Below are positions 35,206-44,413 of a stretch of DNA of 64,000 bases, one piece after another; position 1 is the stretch's first letter, and each line of letters starts with the position of its first letter. The notes under the pieces are model-generated. The model did not search any database. It was not told the origin of the DNA and saw only the letters and a program-made list of their open reading frames with translations. The DNA lies in the NCBI GenBank assembly GCA_964581895.1, contig CAZOPR010000001.1, positions 1 to 64,000 of the forward strand. Direction: 5' to 3'. Made by a program: the position numbers and the translations under genes. The stretch comes from Exilispira sp964581895. Lineage in GTDB: Bacteria > Spirochaetota > JAAYUW01.

Positions 35206-35278
35206 GGGCGATTAGCTCAGCTGGGAGAGCTTCTGCCTTACAAGCAGGAGGTCGTAGGTTCAAGCCCTGCATCGCCCA
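35206..35278 (+). tRNA. tRNA-Val (TAC)
   Basis: A complete 73-base cloverleaf: acceptor GGGCGAT/ATCGCCC, D arm GCTC/GAGC, anticodon loop CTTACAA with anticodon TAC, T arm GTAGG/CCTGC with TTCAAGC, discriminator A. The terminal CCA is not encoded. Confidence 0.97.
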
Positions 35279-35282
35279 TTTT

Positions 35283-35355
35283 GCAGGAATAGCTCAGTTG
35301 GTAGAGCTCCACCTTGCCAAGGTGGATGTCGCGGGTTCAAGTCCCGTTTCCTGCT
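35283..35355 (+). tRNA. tRNA-Gly (GCC)
   Basis: A complete 73-base cloverleaf: acceptor GCAGGAA/TTCCTGC, D arm GCTC/GAGC, anticodon stem CCACC/GGTGG around TTGCCAA (anticodon GCC), T arm GCGGG/CCCGT with TTCAAGT, discriminator T. CCA is not encoded. It follows tRNA-Val by 4 bases and lies immediately before the glycyl-tRNA synthetase gene. Confidence 0.97.
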
Positions 35356-35363
35356 CATTTTTT

Positions 35364-35399
35364 AAGGAGCTATCGTAAATACTGATAGCTCCTTTTTTT
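35364..35399 (+). terminator. intrinsic terminator of the tRNA operon
   Basis: Perfect 11-base arms, AAGGAGCTATC (35364-35374) and GATAGCTCCTT (35384-35394), with a 9-base loop and a run of T. This is the clearest rho-independent terminator in the window. Confidence 0.9.
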
Positions 35400-35468
35400 A
35401 TTATTTAATAGATTTTTTTGAATAATTTGTTAAACTTGGATAGCAAAATTACTAATTGAGGAAAATAG

Positions 35469-36845
35469 ATGACTGACTTAAAAACTTTAGTTTCACTTGC
35501 TAAAAGAAGAGGATTTGTTTTTCAAGGTTCAGAAATATATGGCGGACTTTCAAATACATGGGATTTTGGTCCTTTAGGTGTTAGCCTTAAAAATACCATT
35601 AAAAATATATTCTGGCACAAGATGGTTACTACAAGACAGGATATGTTTGGGTTGGATAGTGCTATATTGATGAATCCAAAAGTCTGGGAAGCCTCAGGTC
35701 ATCTTGGTAATTTTACAGACCCACTTGTAGATTGTAAAAACTGCAAGGAAAGGTTTAGAGCCGATGACCTTTTAGAACAAAAATTACCAAAAGATAAAAT
35801 ACCTACTGAAGCAGAACTTTTGAATAAACTATTAAAAGAAATGAATATAACCTGCCCATCATGTGGTTCCTCTGATTTTACTGAAGTAAGAAGATTTAAT
35901 CTTATGTTTAAGACATTTGCTGGAGTTGTTGAAGATAAAGCTAATGAAATATACTTAAGACCAGAAACTGCTCAGGGAATTTTTGTTAATTTTAATAATA
36001 TTGTCAATTCATCTAGACCGAAACTTCCTTTCGGTATTGCTCAGATTGGAAAATCTTTTAGAAATGAAATTACCCCGGGAAATTTTATTTTTAGAACTAG
36101 AGAATTTGAGCAGATGGAGATTGAATATTTTGTATTTCCAGGGACAGAAAATCAATATTTTGATTCCTGGATAAATGAGTTTATGAGTTTTTTAACTTCG
36201 TGTGGTATTTCAAAGGAAAATTTGAGGGTAAGAGAACATAGTAAAGAAGAGTTATCACATTATTCAAACAGAACATGTGATATAGAATATAACTTCCCTT
36301 GGGGATGGGGAGAATTGATGGGTATTGCAAGTAGAACAGACTATGACTTAAAAAGACATTCTGAATATTCGGGGGTTGAGTTAAAGTATTTTGACCCATT
36401 TACAAATACTCATATTACTCCATATGTAATTGAACCAAGTTGTGGTGTAGAAAGATTACTTTTAGCCATAATGTTTGATTGTTACTATGAAGAAACTGTC
36501 AAAGATGAAAAAAGGGTTGTTTTAAGATTTCCGATAAATCTCTCTCCTATAAAGGTTGCAATACTTCCTTTGAAAAAAAATGAACCAAGGATAGTTGAAA
36601 AAGCAAAAGAAATTTTTAAGATCTTATCACCATATTTTGCTGTGCAATATGATGATACAGGTTCAATAGGTAAACTTTATAGAAGACAGGATGAAATAGG
36701 AACTCCTTTCTGTGTCACAATTGATTTTCAAACAATCGAGCAGGATGATACCGTGACTGTTAGAGATAGGGATTCAATGCAGCAGGAAAGAATAAAAATT
36801 AGTGAACTTTTAGGTTATTTTAAGAATAAGATAAATTTATTTTAA
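35469..36845 (+). CDS. glyS: glycyl-tRNA synthetase (dimeric alpha2 type)
   Basis: A 458-residue class II synthetase that charges tRNA-Gly, encoded beside it. Motifs include the N-terminal GFVFQGSEIYGGLSNTWDFGPLG, a zinc-knuckle pair (CKNC and CPSCG), motif 2 SFRNEITPGNFIFRTREFEQME and motif 3 EPSCGVERLLLAI. The anticodon-binding domain forms the end. This is the eukaryote/Gram-positive type, not the alpha2-beta2 type. GAGG precedes the ATG. Confidence 0.96.
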   Translation: MTDLKTLVSLAKRRGFVFQGSEIYGGLSNTWDFGPLGVSLKNTIKNIFWHKMVTTRQDMFGLDSAILMNPKVWEASGHLGNFTDPLVDCKNCKERFRADDLLEQKLPKDKIPTEAELLNKLLKEMNITCPSCGSSDFTEVRRFNLMFKTFAGVVEDKANEIYLRPETAQGIFVNFNNIVNSSRPKLPFGIAQIGKSFRNEITPGNFIFRTREFEQMEIEYFVFPGTENQYFDSWINEFMSFLTSCGISKENLRVREHSKEELSHYSNRTCDIEYNFPWGWGELMGIASRTDYDLKRHSEYSGVELKYFDPFTNTHITPYVIEPSCGVERLLLAIMFDCYYEETVKDEKRVVLRFPINLSPIKVAILPLKKNEPRIVEKAKEIFKILSPYFAVQYDDTGSIGKLYRRQDEIGTPFCVTIDFQTIEQDDTVTVRDRDSMQQERIKISELLGYFKNKINLF

Positions 36846-36874
36846 GTATTAATAGTTCTAAAATTTTATTTTTG

Positions 36875-36883
36875 TGCTATAAT
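36875..36883 (+). promoter_or_regulatory. extended -10 promoter for the OmpA/FlgD-Ig gene
   Basis: TGCTATAAT is a perfect -10 with the TGn extension, placed 27 bases before the ATG. The -35 region (GTTCTA at 17 bases) is poor, as expected for an extended -10. Confidence 0.5.
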
Positions 36884-36909
36884 TCTAATATAAGTTAATA
36901 GGGGAGTTT

Positions 36910-39900
36910 ATGAAAAAAATGAAAAGAACTCTCGTAGTCTTTTTATTCATCATATTTTTTATAATCTTAAATTCAGCCGATTTTACAAATGGTGTTTTTA
37001 TAGAGGGGGGAGCAACCCCTTTATTTATAACTGGCTTTGGCGGTTTAAGTATTCCTTTTTCTACTGGAAGTTTTATTTTAAACCCATCTTTAGCAGCACC
37101 TTTATTTCAAAATGAAGGGGCTTTTTTATTTGGTGGTTTTACAAATTTTTTATATATTTCAAGTTACTTTAATTTTATAACAGATTATGGTAATCTTTCT
37201 TTTTTTGGTTCATATATAGGAAATTATAGTAATATAAACTATGTTATAATAAAAACTTCATTTTCAAAGATGATCAATGAATCTTTTTATGCAGGTTTTG
37301 ATATAAATCTTTTTACAAATAACTTTTCAAGTTTTGGATTTGGATTTGACTTTGGAATAACAAGTATCAATAATGAAGAGATCCCAATAGGTTTTTCTTT
37401 TTCAAGATTTTCATATGCTTTTGTCATAAAAAATCTTGGTCTTCCAATAAAAGTACTTTTAAGTGAAGAAACTTCAGTACCTCCTATTGGTATTGGTGGT
37501 GGAGCAAGTTTTACCTTCTTAAATATATCAAATATTATTTACAGTAAACTTTATTCCGATTTATATTTGTATTTTTATCCACTTGGGTTTAGCTTAAAAA
37601 CTGGTTTAATCTTTAATATTTTTGATTATGTAGATATTGTTACTGCTTTTAATATAGGAACCGATAATACTTCAATTATGAAATCTGCTTGGTTCTTCCT
37701 TGGTTTATCTTTTAAGATACCAATAAAAAATAATACTATTTATGCCTCCTATAGCTATATTCCTACTACAACAGGTGGGCAGCATTCTATAACTACCTCT
37801 TTTGCTTTTGGTAAGATAGACACAGAAGCACCAAAGGCAGAACTTATAATTCAAAGTAGTTCCAAAAGAAATGCCTTTTCTCCAAATTATGATGGGCAAA
37901 AAGATGAGATTAATATTGAACCAAAATTTTCAGATAATGGAATTATTGCTGGATGGAAAATTCAGATTTTCAATCAAAATAATGAAGTAATAAAAGAATT
38001 TGTTGGCGAAGATGTCAGAAAAATTAGCTATCTTACCCTACAAAAAATATTTTCCAGATTGTTTGAAAAAAGAAAAGCTGTAGAAGTTCCAAAAGTTATT
38101 GTATGGGATGGAACAACTAAAAGTGGGGTTATCGCTCCTGATGGGGTTTATAAGGTTGTTGCAACTGTATGGGATGAAAGATACAATCAGACTGATTCAG
38201 AACCAGAGTACCTGGTTATTGATACTAAAATTGATCCATTTAACTTAAAAACCAATACCCAGATATTTTCACCTAACAAAGATGGGAATCTTGATACTCT
38301 TGAAGTAAAAATAAATTTTAATGATTTTGAAGAATATGGCTTTTGCCAGATAAATATTTTAGATAACTCGCAAAATATAGTCAATACATATAATTTTGAT
38401 AAAAGTAACATTAAAGAAAATGAACTTGATTTTAACTGGGATGGACTTACAAGTTCCGGGAAAATAGCAAGTGAAGGAAGTTATATAATATATGTAAAAT
38501 ACTATGATGATGCTGGAAACTTTTTAGAAGCAAAATCTGAAAAGATAAAACTTGTTATAGATTATGAGATACTGAAGCTTAATCTTAAAAACGAATCTTT
38601 CTATTTTTCATCAAATAAAATATCAAAGCAAAACCAACTTGATTTTACTTTAGATATATCATCTGTCGAAGGCATTCAATCTTTAGTATTTTGCATAAAA
38701 GACCAGAATGGAAATATTATTTTTTCTAAAACATATGATGAAAATATCCCACAAAGTTTTAGCTGGAATGGTATTGACAATAAAAACTCTATAGTTGAAG
38801 ACGGGAAGTATTTTGCCTTTGTAACTGCAAAATACGATAGTGGAAACGAACCAAAATCCAATGAAGTTTTAATATACAAAGATTCAACTTTGCCAAAAGT
38901 AGATGTGAAAGAAGAATACACGGCTTTTTCACCAAATGGTGATGGCGTTCAGGATACAGTCACTATTTCAATAGAAAAGGAAGATAAAGCGAAAATAACT
39001 GAAATACAAATAGTATCTTCTGATGGCAAAAAATATTCATTCCCAATAGATTCAATAAGAGATGGAAAATTCATATGGGATGGTAAAGATAACAGCGGAA
39101 ATGATTTGGATCAGGGTAATTATTATATAGAACTTAAGGCAATAGATCCAGCTGGAAATATTTCTAATGTTCAGTCAAACACCATAACTTTGGTTCGCAA
39201 AGCAGAGGAAGTATCTATAAATGCAGATATTTTTTATTATTCGCCAAATAATGATAAGAGAAATGATATTATTAATTTCTCATGTTCTGCTGAGAATAAT
39301 GAAAATGTCGTAGGAATGGATCTTATTATTGAGGATTCAAATAATAAAATAATTTACACAAAACATCTTACAAAATTCATTTCGAATATTCAGTTTTCTG
39401 ATCTTTTACCAGAAGGAAAGATTTTTTATTATATAAAGGTTTTTTATAACAATGGAAATTCTCCAGTATCTTCCAAAAGAAATATGGTAGTCGATTTAAC
39501 TGCACCTATCATTAACTTGAATCCAGTAAATCAATATTTTACAACTAATGAACCATTTTCAACAAGTTCACTTATCGAATATGATATTTCTGAAAAGATT
39601 TCCAATGCATACTATATTATCTATGATTCGAATAATAAAAAGATTTTACAGCAGCAAGTTAATGTGGAAAATGGTAAAATCGAATGGAATGGAAAACAAG
39701 ATGATAAAATACTACCTGAGGGAGAATATAAGATAACTTTAGAGGCTTATGACCTTGCACAAAACAAATCAGAAAAATCAACTTCTATTTATCTTGTTAA
39801 GACAGTTCCTAAAATAAAGCTTGAATCAAAATATGATGTTATCTCTCCAAATAATGATAATCAATTTGATGAAACAGAAATAAAAATAAATTCTGAAGAC

Positions 39901-40836
39901 CTGAAGACTTTAGATAAACTTATAAAGAAAACCATTGTGGTAAAAGATAATGAAAAAAAAGTTGTAGCAACAGTTGATATCCCTTTGAGTTCAGATAGCT
40001 TTTTATTTACTGGAACTGGTTTACCTGATGGTATATATGAGATTTCAGCAATTTATTCTTATATATCTGGGATAAAAAGTAGCGGCGAAATAAATATTAC
40101 TATCGATAAAACCCCTCCAAAAGTCGATTTGGTCATAAAACCAGAACTATTCTCTCCAGATAATGATGGTGAAAAAGACACTCTTTTTATTACTTATTCT
40201 ATAAGTGATTTTTCCGATATAGAATCTTACACTATAAGGATTTACAGGCTTTTTGAAGAGGGAAAGAAAAGTGTAAAGCCATTTAAGGTATTTCAATTTA
40301 GCAAACCTTACGGTAAAATTATAACAAATCAATTACAATGGGATGGAACAGGTGATGAGCCAAACTCTTTGGTAGATTCAGCTACGGATTATCAACTTGT
40401 ACTTACGGCAGTTGATAAGGCTGGAAATGAGATAAATATAAGTCAAAATTTTACAGTTGATATACTTGTTATTAAGACAGATATTGGCTTTAAAATAATG
40501 ATAAATTCCATTGAATTTGATTTCAACTCAGCTGTTCTTAAAAAGTCAAATTATAAGATACTTGATCTTTTGATAAAAAAATTACTGAAATTTCCTGATT
40601 ATAAAATACTAATAGTTGGTTTTACAGATTCAACTGGAGATGAGAATTACAACCTGAAACTTTCTGAAAAAAGAGCAAAAGCTGTTTATGATTACCTTAT
40701 AAAAAATGATATTCCAAAAACAAGGTTGGAATATAAGGGCATGGGTTCTGCAAATCCTATTGATACAAATGACACTGAAGAAGGAAGAAGAAGAAATAGA
40801 AGGGTTGAATTTTACCTTGTTAAAATGAACCAATAG
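36910..40836 (+). CDS. giant outer-surface protein: barrel-like N-terminus, FlgD-Ig repeats, OmpA end
   Basis: A 1308-residue protein with a signal peptide (1-24). Residues 25-300 are glycine/aromatic-rich alternating strands suggesting an outer-membrane barrel of PorV-like type. Repeated Ig-like units follow, most marked by SPNxDGxxD calcium-loop-like motifs at about residues 321, 452, 673, 776, 977 and 1080, each with a W[ND]G turn typical of FlgD-Ig domains. The C-terminal OmpA domain (about 1195-1305: FDFNSAVLKK, VGFTDSTGDENYN, LSEKRAKAV, GRRRNRRVEF) binds peptidoglycan. It could link the outer surface and the cell wall. GGGGAG precedes the ATG. Confidence 0.85.
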   Translation: MKKMKRTLVVFLFIIFFIILNSADFTNGVFIEGGATPLFITGFGGLSIPFSTGSFILNPSLAAPLFQNEGAFLFGGFTNFLYISSYFNFITDYGNLSFFGSYIGNYSNINYVIIKTSFSKMINESFYAGFDINLFTNNFSSFGFGFDFGITSINNEEIPIGFSFSRFSYAFVIKNLGLPIKVLLSEETSVPPIGIGGGASFTFLNISNIIYSKLYSDLYLYFYPLGFSLKTGLIFNIFDYVDIVTAFNIGTDNTSIMKSAWFFLGLSFKIPIKNNTIYASYSYIPTTTGGQHSITTSFAFGKIDTEAPKAELIIQSSSKRNAFSPNYDGQKDEINIEPKFSDNGIIAGWKIQIFNQNNEVIKEFVGEDVRKISYLTLQKIFSRLFEKRKAVEVPKVIVWDGTTKSGVIAPDGVYKVVATVWDERYNQTDSEPEYLVIDTKIDPFNLKTNTQIFSPNKDGNLDTLEVKINFNDFEEYGFCQINILDNSQNIVNTYNFDKSNIKENELDFNWDGLTSSGKIASEGSYIIYVKYYDDAGNFLEAKSEKIKLVIDYEILKLNLKNESFYFSSNKISKQNQLDFTLDISSVEGIQSLVFCIKDQNGNIIFSKTYDENIPQSFSWNGIDNKNSIVEDGKYFAFVTAKYDSGNEPKSNEVLIYKDSTLPKVDVKEEYTAFSPNGDGVQDTVTISIEKEDKAKITEIQIVSSDGKKYSFPIDSIRDGKFIWDGKDNSGNDLDQGNYYIELKAIDPAGNISNVQSNTITLVRKAEEVSINADIFYYSPNNDKRNDIINFSCSAENNENVVGMDLIIEDSNNKIIYTKHLTKFISNIQFSDLLPEGKIFYYIKVFYNNGNSPVSSKRNMVVDLTAPIINLNPVNQYFTTNEPFSTSSLIEYDISEKISNAYYIIYDSNNKKILQQQVNVENGKIEWNGKQDDKILPEGEYKITLEAYDLAQNKSEKSTSIYLVKTVPKIKLESKYDVISPNNDNQFDETEIKINSEDLKTLDKLIKKTIVVKDNEKKVVATVDIPLSSDSFLFTGTGLPDGIYEISAIYSYISGIKSSGEINITIDKTPPKVDLVIKPELFSPDNDGEKDTLFITYSISDFSDIESYTIRIYRLFEEGKKSVKPFKVFQFSKPYGKIITNQLQWDGTGDEPNSLVDSATDYQLVLTAVDKAGNEINISQNFTVDILVIKTDIGFKIMINSIEFDFNSAVLKKSNYKILDLLIKKLLKFPDYKILIVGFTDSTGDENYNLKLSEKRAKAVYDYLIKNDIPKTRLEYKGMGSANPIDTNDTEEGRRRNRRVEFYLVKMNQ

Positions 40837-40854
40837 AAATAAAAAGGATAACCT

Positions 40855-41844
40855 ATGAGCAAAGATTTGAAAATACTTGTTTGTGGGGGTGCTGGATATA
40901 TTGGAAGTACATTTTGCCACTATCTTAAGAAAAAAGGATATAATCCAGTAATACTTGATAACCTTTCAAAAGGGCATAAAGAATATGTAATGGATTTTGA
41001 ACTTTATAATTATGACATAGGGGATTATAATTCAGTTTTAAGTCTTATAAAAAAGTTTAAAATTGATATAGTTTTCCATTTTTCTGCTTTTATAGAAGTT
41101 GGAGAATCAGTAAAAGATCCAATAAAATATTATGAGAATAACACTGCTAAAACAATTAATTTGCTTAAAGCTTGTATTGATGGCAATGTAAAATATTTTA
41201 TATTTTCTTCGACTGCAGCAGTTTATGGAATACCAGAAAAATATCCTATAACAGAAGAATTGCCTGCTAATCCTATAAATCCTTATGGAAGATCCAAAAG
41301 TATGGTTGAACAGGTTTTAAGAGATCTTGATATGGCTGGATCAATGAAAAGTGTATCTCTTAGATATTTCAATGCAAGCGGAGCCTTACATTCTCTTGAA
41401 ACTGGCGAGGCTCATAATCCAGAAACTCATATTATACCAAGGATTTTGGATGTAATACTTGGGAGGTCTGAATATTTTACGATTTATGGAGATGATTATC
41501 CAACTTTTGATGGCACCTGTGTAAGAGATTATATCCATGTTGCCGATTTGGCTGAAGCTCACTTTCTTGCAATGCAGTATCTTTTAAGTGGTGGGAAAAC
41601 CGATATTTTTAACTTAGGTTCAGAAAATGGCTATTCTGTGAAGCAAATTATCGAATCTATTGAAAAAGTAACAAAAAAGAAAGTTGATTATAAAATAGGC
41701 AAAAGAAGAGAAGGAGATCCTCCTATTTTAATAGCATCATCAAATAAGATTAAAAAAATTCTTGGATGGAAGGCAAACAACAATTTAGATGATATAATAC
41801 AAACAGCTTATTTATGGCACCAAAAAATAAATAATAAAAAATAA
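40855..41844 (+). CDS. galE: UDP-glucose 4-epimerase
   Basis: A 329-residue extended short-chain dehydrogenase. The NAD-binding loop is GGAGYIGS (residues 10-17), the catalytic pair SSTAAVYG and YGRSK (YxxxK), then RYFNASGA and TFDGTCVRDYIHVADLA, all typical of GalE. It interconverts UDP-glucose and UDP-galactose for envelope glycans. AAGGAT precedes the ATG. It follows the OmpA gene by 18 bases. Confidence 0.95.
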   Translation: MSKDLKILVCGGAGYIGSTFCHYLKKKGYNPVILDNLSKGHKEYVMDFELYNYDIGDYNSVLSLIKKFKIDIVFHFSAFIEVGESVKDPIKYYENNTAKTINLLKACIDGNVKYFIFSSTAAVYGIPEKYPITEELPANPINPYGRSKSMVEQVLRDLDMAGSMKSVSLRYFNASGALHSLETGEAHNPETHIIPRILDVILGRSEYFTIYGDDYPTFDGTCVRDYIHVADLAEAHFLAMQYLLSGGKTDIFNLGSENGYSVKQIIESIEKVTKKKVDYKIGKRREGDPPILIASSNKIKKILGWKANNNLDDIIQTAYLWHQKINNKK

Positions 41845-41848
41845 ATAT

Positions 41849-44365
41849 CTAATCTTCTTTTATTTCTTTTATCTCTTTTACCTGGTTTTTATCGTTTTCA
41901 ATTAATAAAAGATCAATATCTGGTTTTTCACTATTATTTGCTCCGCTATTTGATATTGGTTTATCCTTTTCTTCTATTTTATTTTTTTCTTCTATATTAA
42001 TTGAATCGTCGGAATTTTGCTCTTTTGCCAATAATTCTTCAATGACATAACCAAAAGAAATGCAGAATAAAAATTCTCCTTCTTCTGAAAAATAAGGTCT
42101 AAATATTGTAAAGAATGTTTTATCAAATGCTCTTTGAAATCCAATATAATCTTTTGCTTCTTCAATAATTGTAGAGTAGAAGATAGATTTTTTATATAAA
42201 GAAGTGCCTCTAATAGATTCCCCTTTGTCATTTACGACTGTTGTATTGACCCTAATTAATTCTCCAGAACTTGAAAGTTGAAGTATAGAAAAATCAGAAT
42301 TGTACTTATCTTTAAGCATTTGTGTAAAAGACAAGTCATTTGTTATATCAATTCCATTAACTATTAATGTTTGAACCTCGTAATTGTTAATATTAACAAT
42401 ATCTTTTTTCTCTATTTCCAAAAGATCATCTAATATCGCTTCTTCTATCTCTTCTACTACATCTATTAGTTTGTTTTCATAATTTTGCTGGGTTTCAGCA
42501 GAAACTGGATTGAAATTGAAAAAAGAAAACATTTCAACGATATAGGTAAAATCTTTCATAAGTCCATTTATATATTCTGAGATAGATTGAGTTTCTGTAA
42601 CAAGTTCAGAAAGATTTTCTGCATTTTGAAGTATTTCTGACTTAAAAGTAAATGCAGAGCTACTTGTAAGATCTATCATATTTTTTATCTGTTCAATTAG
42701 TCCATTTAAGCCAGATAGATTTCCAACTATCTGTCTTAATAATGTTTCTACTCCTCCAGTAGATTCAGATGTTTCAAGTATTATTGTTCCTATTTCCTGT
42801 GTCATACTTGAGATACTATCAACAAAATCTTTTGTCCTTGTTGCAAGTTTCCTTATTTCTGATGCAACAACAGAAAATCCTTTTCCGAATTCACCAGCTT
42901 TTGAAGATTCAATGGAAGCATTGAGTGAAAGTAAATTAGTCTGATTTGCAAGTGTTCTAATTTCATTTGAAAATTGTAGTATCTTATTATAGAGTTCTTT
43001 AATTTTGTTCATATTTGCAATTAAATCAGAAACTACCTTTACATTTTCACTTGCTTTTGTAAGTGAATCTTTTGAATAATTTAATGAAGTTCTTGCTATA
43101 TCCTGAATATTTTGAAATTTTTCAAGTATTTCACCAAAATTCTCTGTTAGTTGTCTAAATTTATTTTGATATTCAGAAAGCTTGCTGCTTTCTTCACTAA
43201 ACATTTGATTTGTCGTATCTAATGTTGTTGAAAAAACATCTGAAAGATTTGATGTTTCTTCAAAAATAGACTTAAATTGTTTAAGCAGGGTTTTAATAGA
43301 ATTTCTAAGAGGATCAAGCTCGTCCTTTTTTAATTCTATATCCATCGAAAGATTTCCAGAATTTATACTTTTATAGATTCTATTGAAATACCTTAGTGGA
43401 TTGAAAATTATTAACTGGATAAATAAGTTCACTAAAATTATTAAAACAATAATCATGATAAGGGAAACGATAAATATCCATCTTGTTATTTTAGATACTT
43501 TTTTATCTACATTTGAGTATGGAAATAGTGATACAATCTTAAAATAATAGACTTCAAGAACCGAAGTAAAAGAAAGATATCTTTCCCCAGTGCTAACATT
43601 ATAAATATTGCCTTTACCAGAAATTGTTAAAGCTGGAGTAAAATCAATTTTGCTGACATCACTTCCAAGAGTATAAAATGGAGTTTTTTTATCTGATTCT
43701 GTTCCTATAGTAAAATCCGAAACATCTATTATTGAAATAGCGTGCAAATCAGCGGGGAAATCTCTAAAATCAAAAGATTCCTCAATAAATTTTTCAAAAG
43801 ATTGTTTGCTATATATTATTAAAACCTGATATAAGACTTCTTTTTCAAAATCATCTATTTTTAATGCCTGCGTTCTATAATTATAATAATGTCCATCTAT
43901 AAAAATAATTCCTTCATAGGAAAATGAATTTGAAGCATATTTTCTTAATCCTTTTTCTCCTTCAGTTGTAGGAAGTTCGGTAAAAGTAGAGATTTTATCA
44001 GCATTTGTATAAAATAACTCAGAAAAATCTCCATTATAAATATAAATAGTCTTATCTGGATTTTTTGGCTCAAAATTATTTTCAATATACTGTATTATAT
44101 AAGGTGTAGCAGAATTTTTATATTTTATAGTATACTCTTTTAAGGTAGGGTAAATCTGTGAAATAGCAAAAGACAAATTATCTCTTATTGTTTTAGTATT
44201 TGTTTTAATATATTTAATCAAAAAAAGGTTCGAGGTAATTAAATTTTCAGTAGTTTTATTGAATAGCTCTGCCTTCAACTGCCTTGAAATAGAAATATTT
44301 AATATTATAAAGAAGACAAGAAAGAAAATGATAAAGAAAATAAAAATTCTTAATTTAATGTTCAT
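41849..44365 (-). CDS. methyl-accepting chemotaxis protein with a C-terminal Cache-like domain
   Basis: An 838-residue protein. TM1 (6-26), an extracytoplasmic sensor (about 27-285) and TM2 (about 292-315) lead to a HAMP-like segment, then the coiled signalling domain with the tip NQTNLLSLNASIESSKAGEFGKGFSVVASEIRKLA (shown here only as a guide: NQTNLL...GKGFSVVA). After the signalling domain comes a soluble module (about 670-785) with FSILQLSSSGELIRVNTT, GESIRGTSLY and FRPYFSEEGEFLF, the pattern of Cache_3-Cache_2 sensors. A charged Glu/Lys tail ends the protein. That module would be cytoplasmic. It converges on galE with a 4-base gap. Confidence 0.88.
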   Translation of the reverse strand: MNIKLRIFIFFIIFFLVFFIILNISISRQLKAELFNKTTENLITSNLFLIKYIKTNTKTIRDNLSFAISQIYPTLKEYTIKYKNSATPYIIQYIENNFEPKNPDKTIYIYNGDFSELFYTNADKISTFTELPTTEGEKGLRKYASNSFSYEGIIFIDGHYYNYRTQALKIDDFEKEVLYQVLIIYSKQSFEKFIEESFDFRDFPADLHAISIIDVSDFTIGTESDKKTPFYTLGSDVSKIDFTPALTISGKGNIYNVSTGERYLSFTSVLEVYYFKIVSLFPYSNVDKKVSKITRWIFIVSLIMIIVLIILVNLFIQLIIFNPLRYFNRIYKSINSGNLSMDIELKKDELDPLRNSIKTLLKQFKSIFEETSNLSDVFSTTLDTTNQMFSEESSKLSEYQNKFRQLTENFGEILEKFQNIQDIARTSLNYSKDSLTKASENVKVVSDLIANMNKIKELYNKILQFSNEIRTLANQTNLLSLNASIESSKAGEFGKGFSVVASEIRKLATRTKDFVDSISSMTQEIGTIILETSESTGGVETLLRQIVGNLSGLNGLIEQIKNMIDLTSSSAFTFKSEILQNAENLSELVTETQSISEYINGLMKDFTYIVEMFSFFNFNPVSAETQQNYENKLIDVVEEIEEAILDDLLEIEKKDIVNINNYEVQTLIVNGIDITNDLSFTQMLKDKYNSDFSILQLSSSGELIRVNTTVVNDKGESIRGTSLYKKSIFYSTIIEEAKDYIGFQRAFDKTFFTIFRPYFSEEGEFLFCISFGYVIEELLAKEQNSDDSINIEEKNKIEEKDKPISNSGANNSEKPDIDLLLIENDKNQVKEIKEIKED

Positions 44366-44413
44366 AATCCGAACCTTCTTTAATTTTATTAATGTATAGT
44401 TTTATCTATTTTT

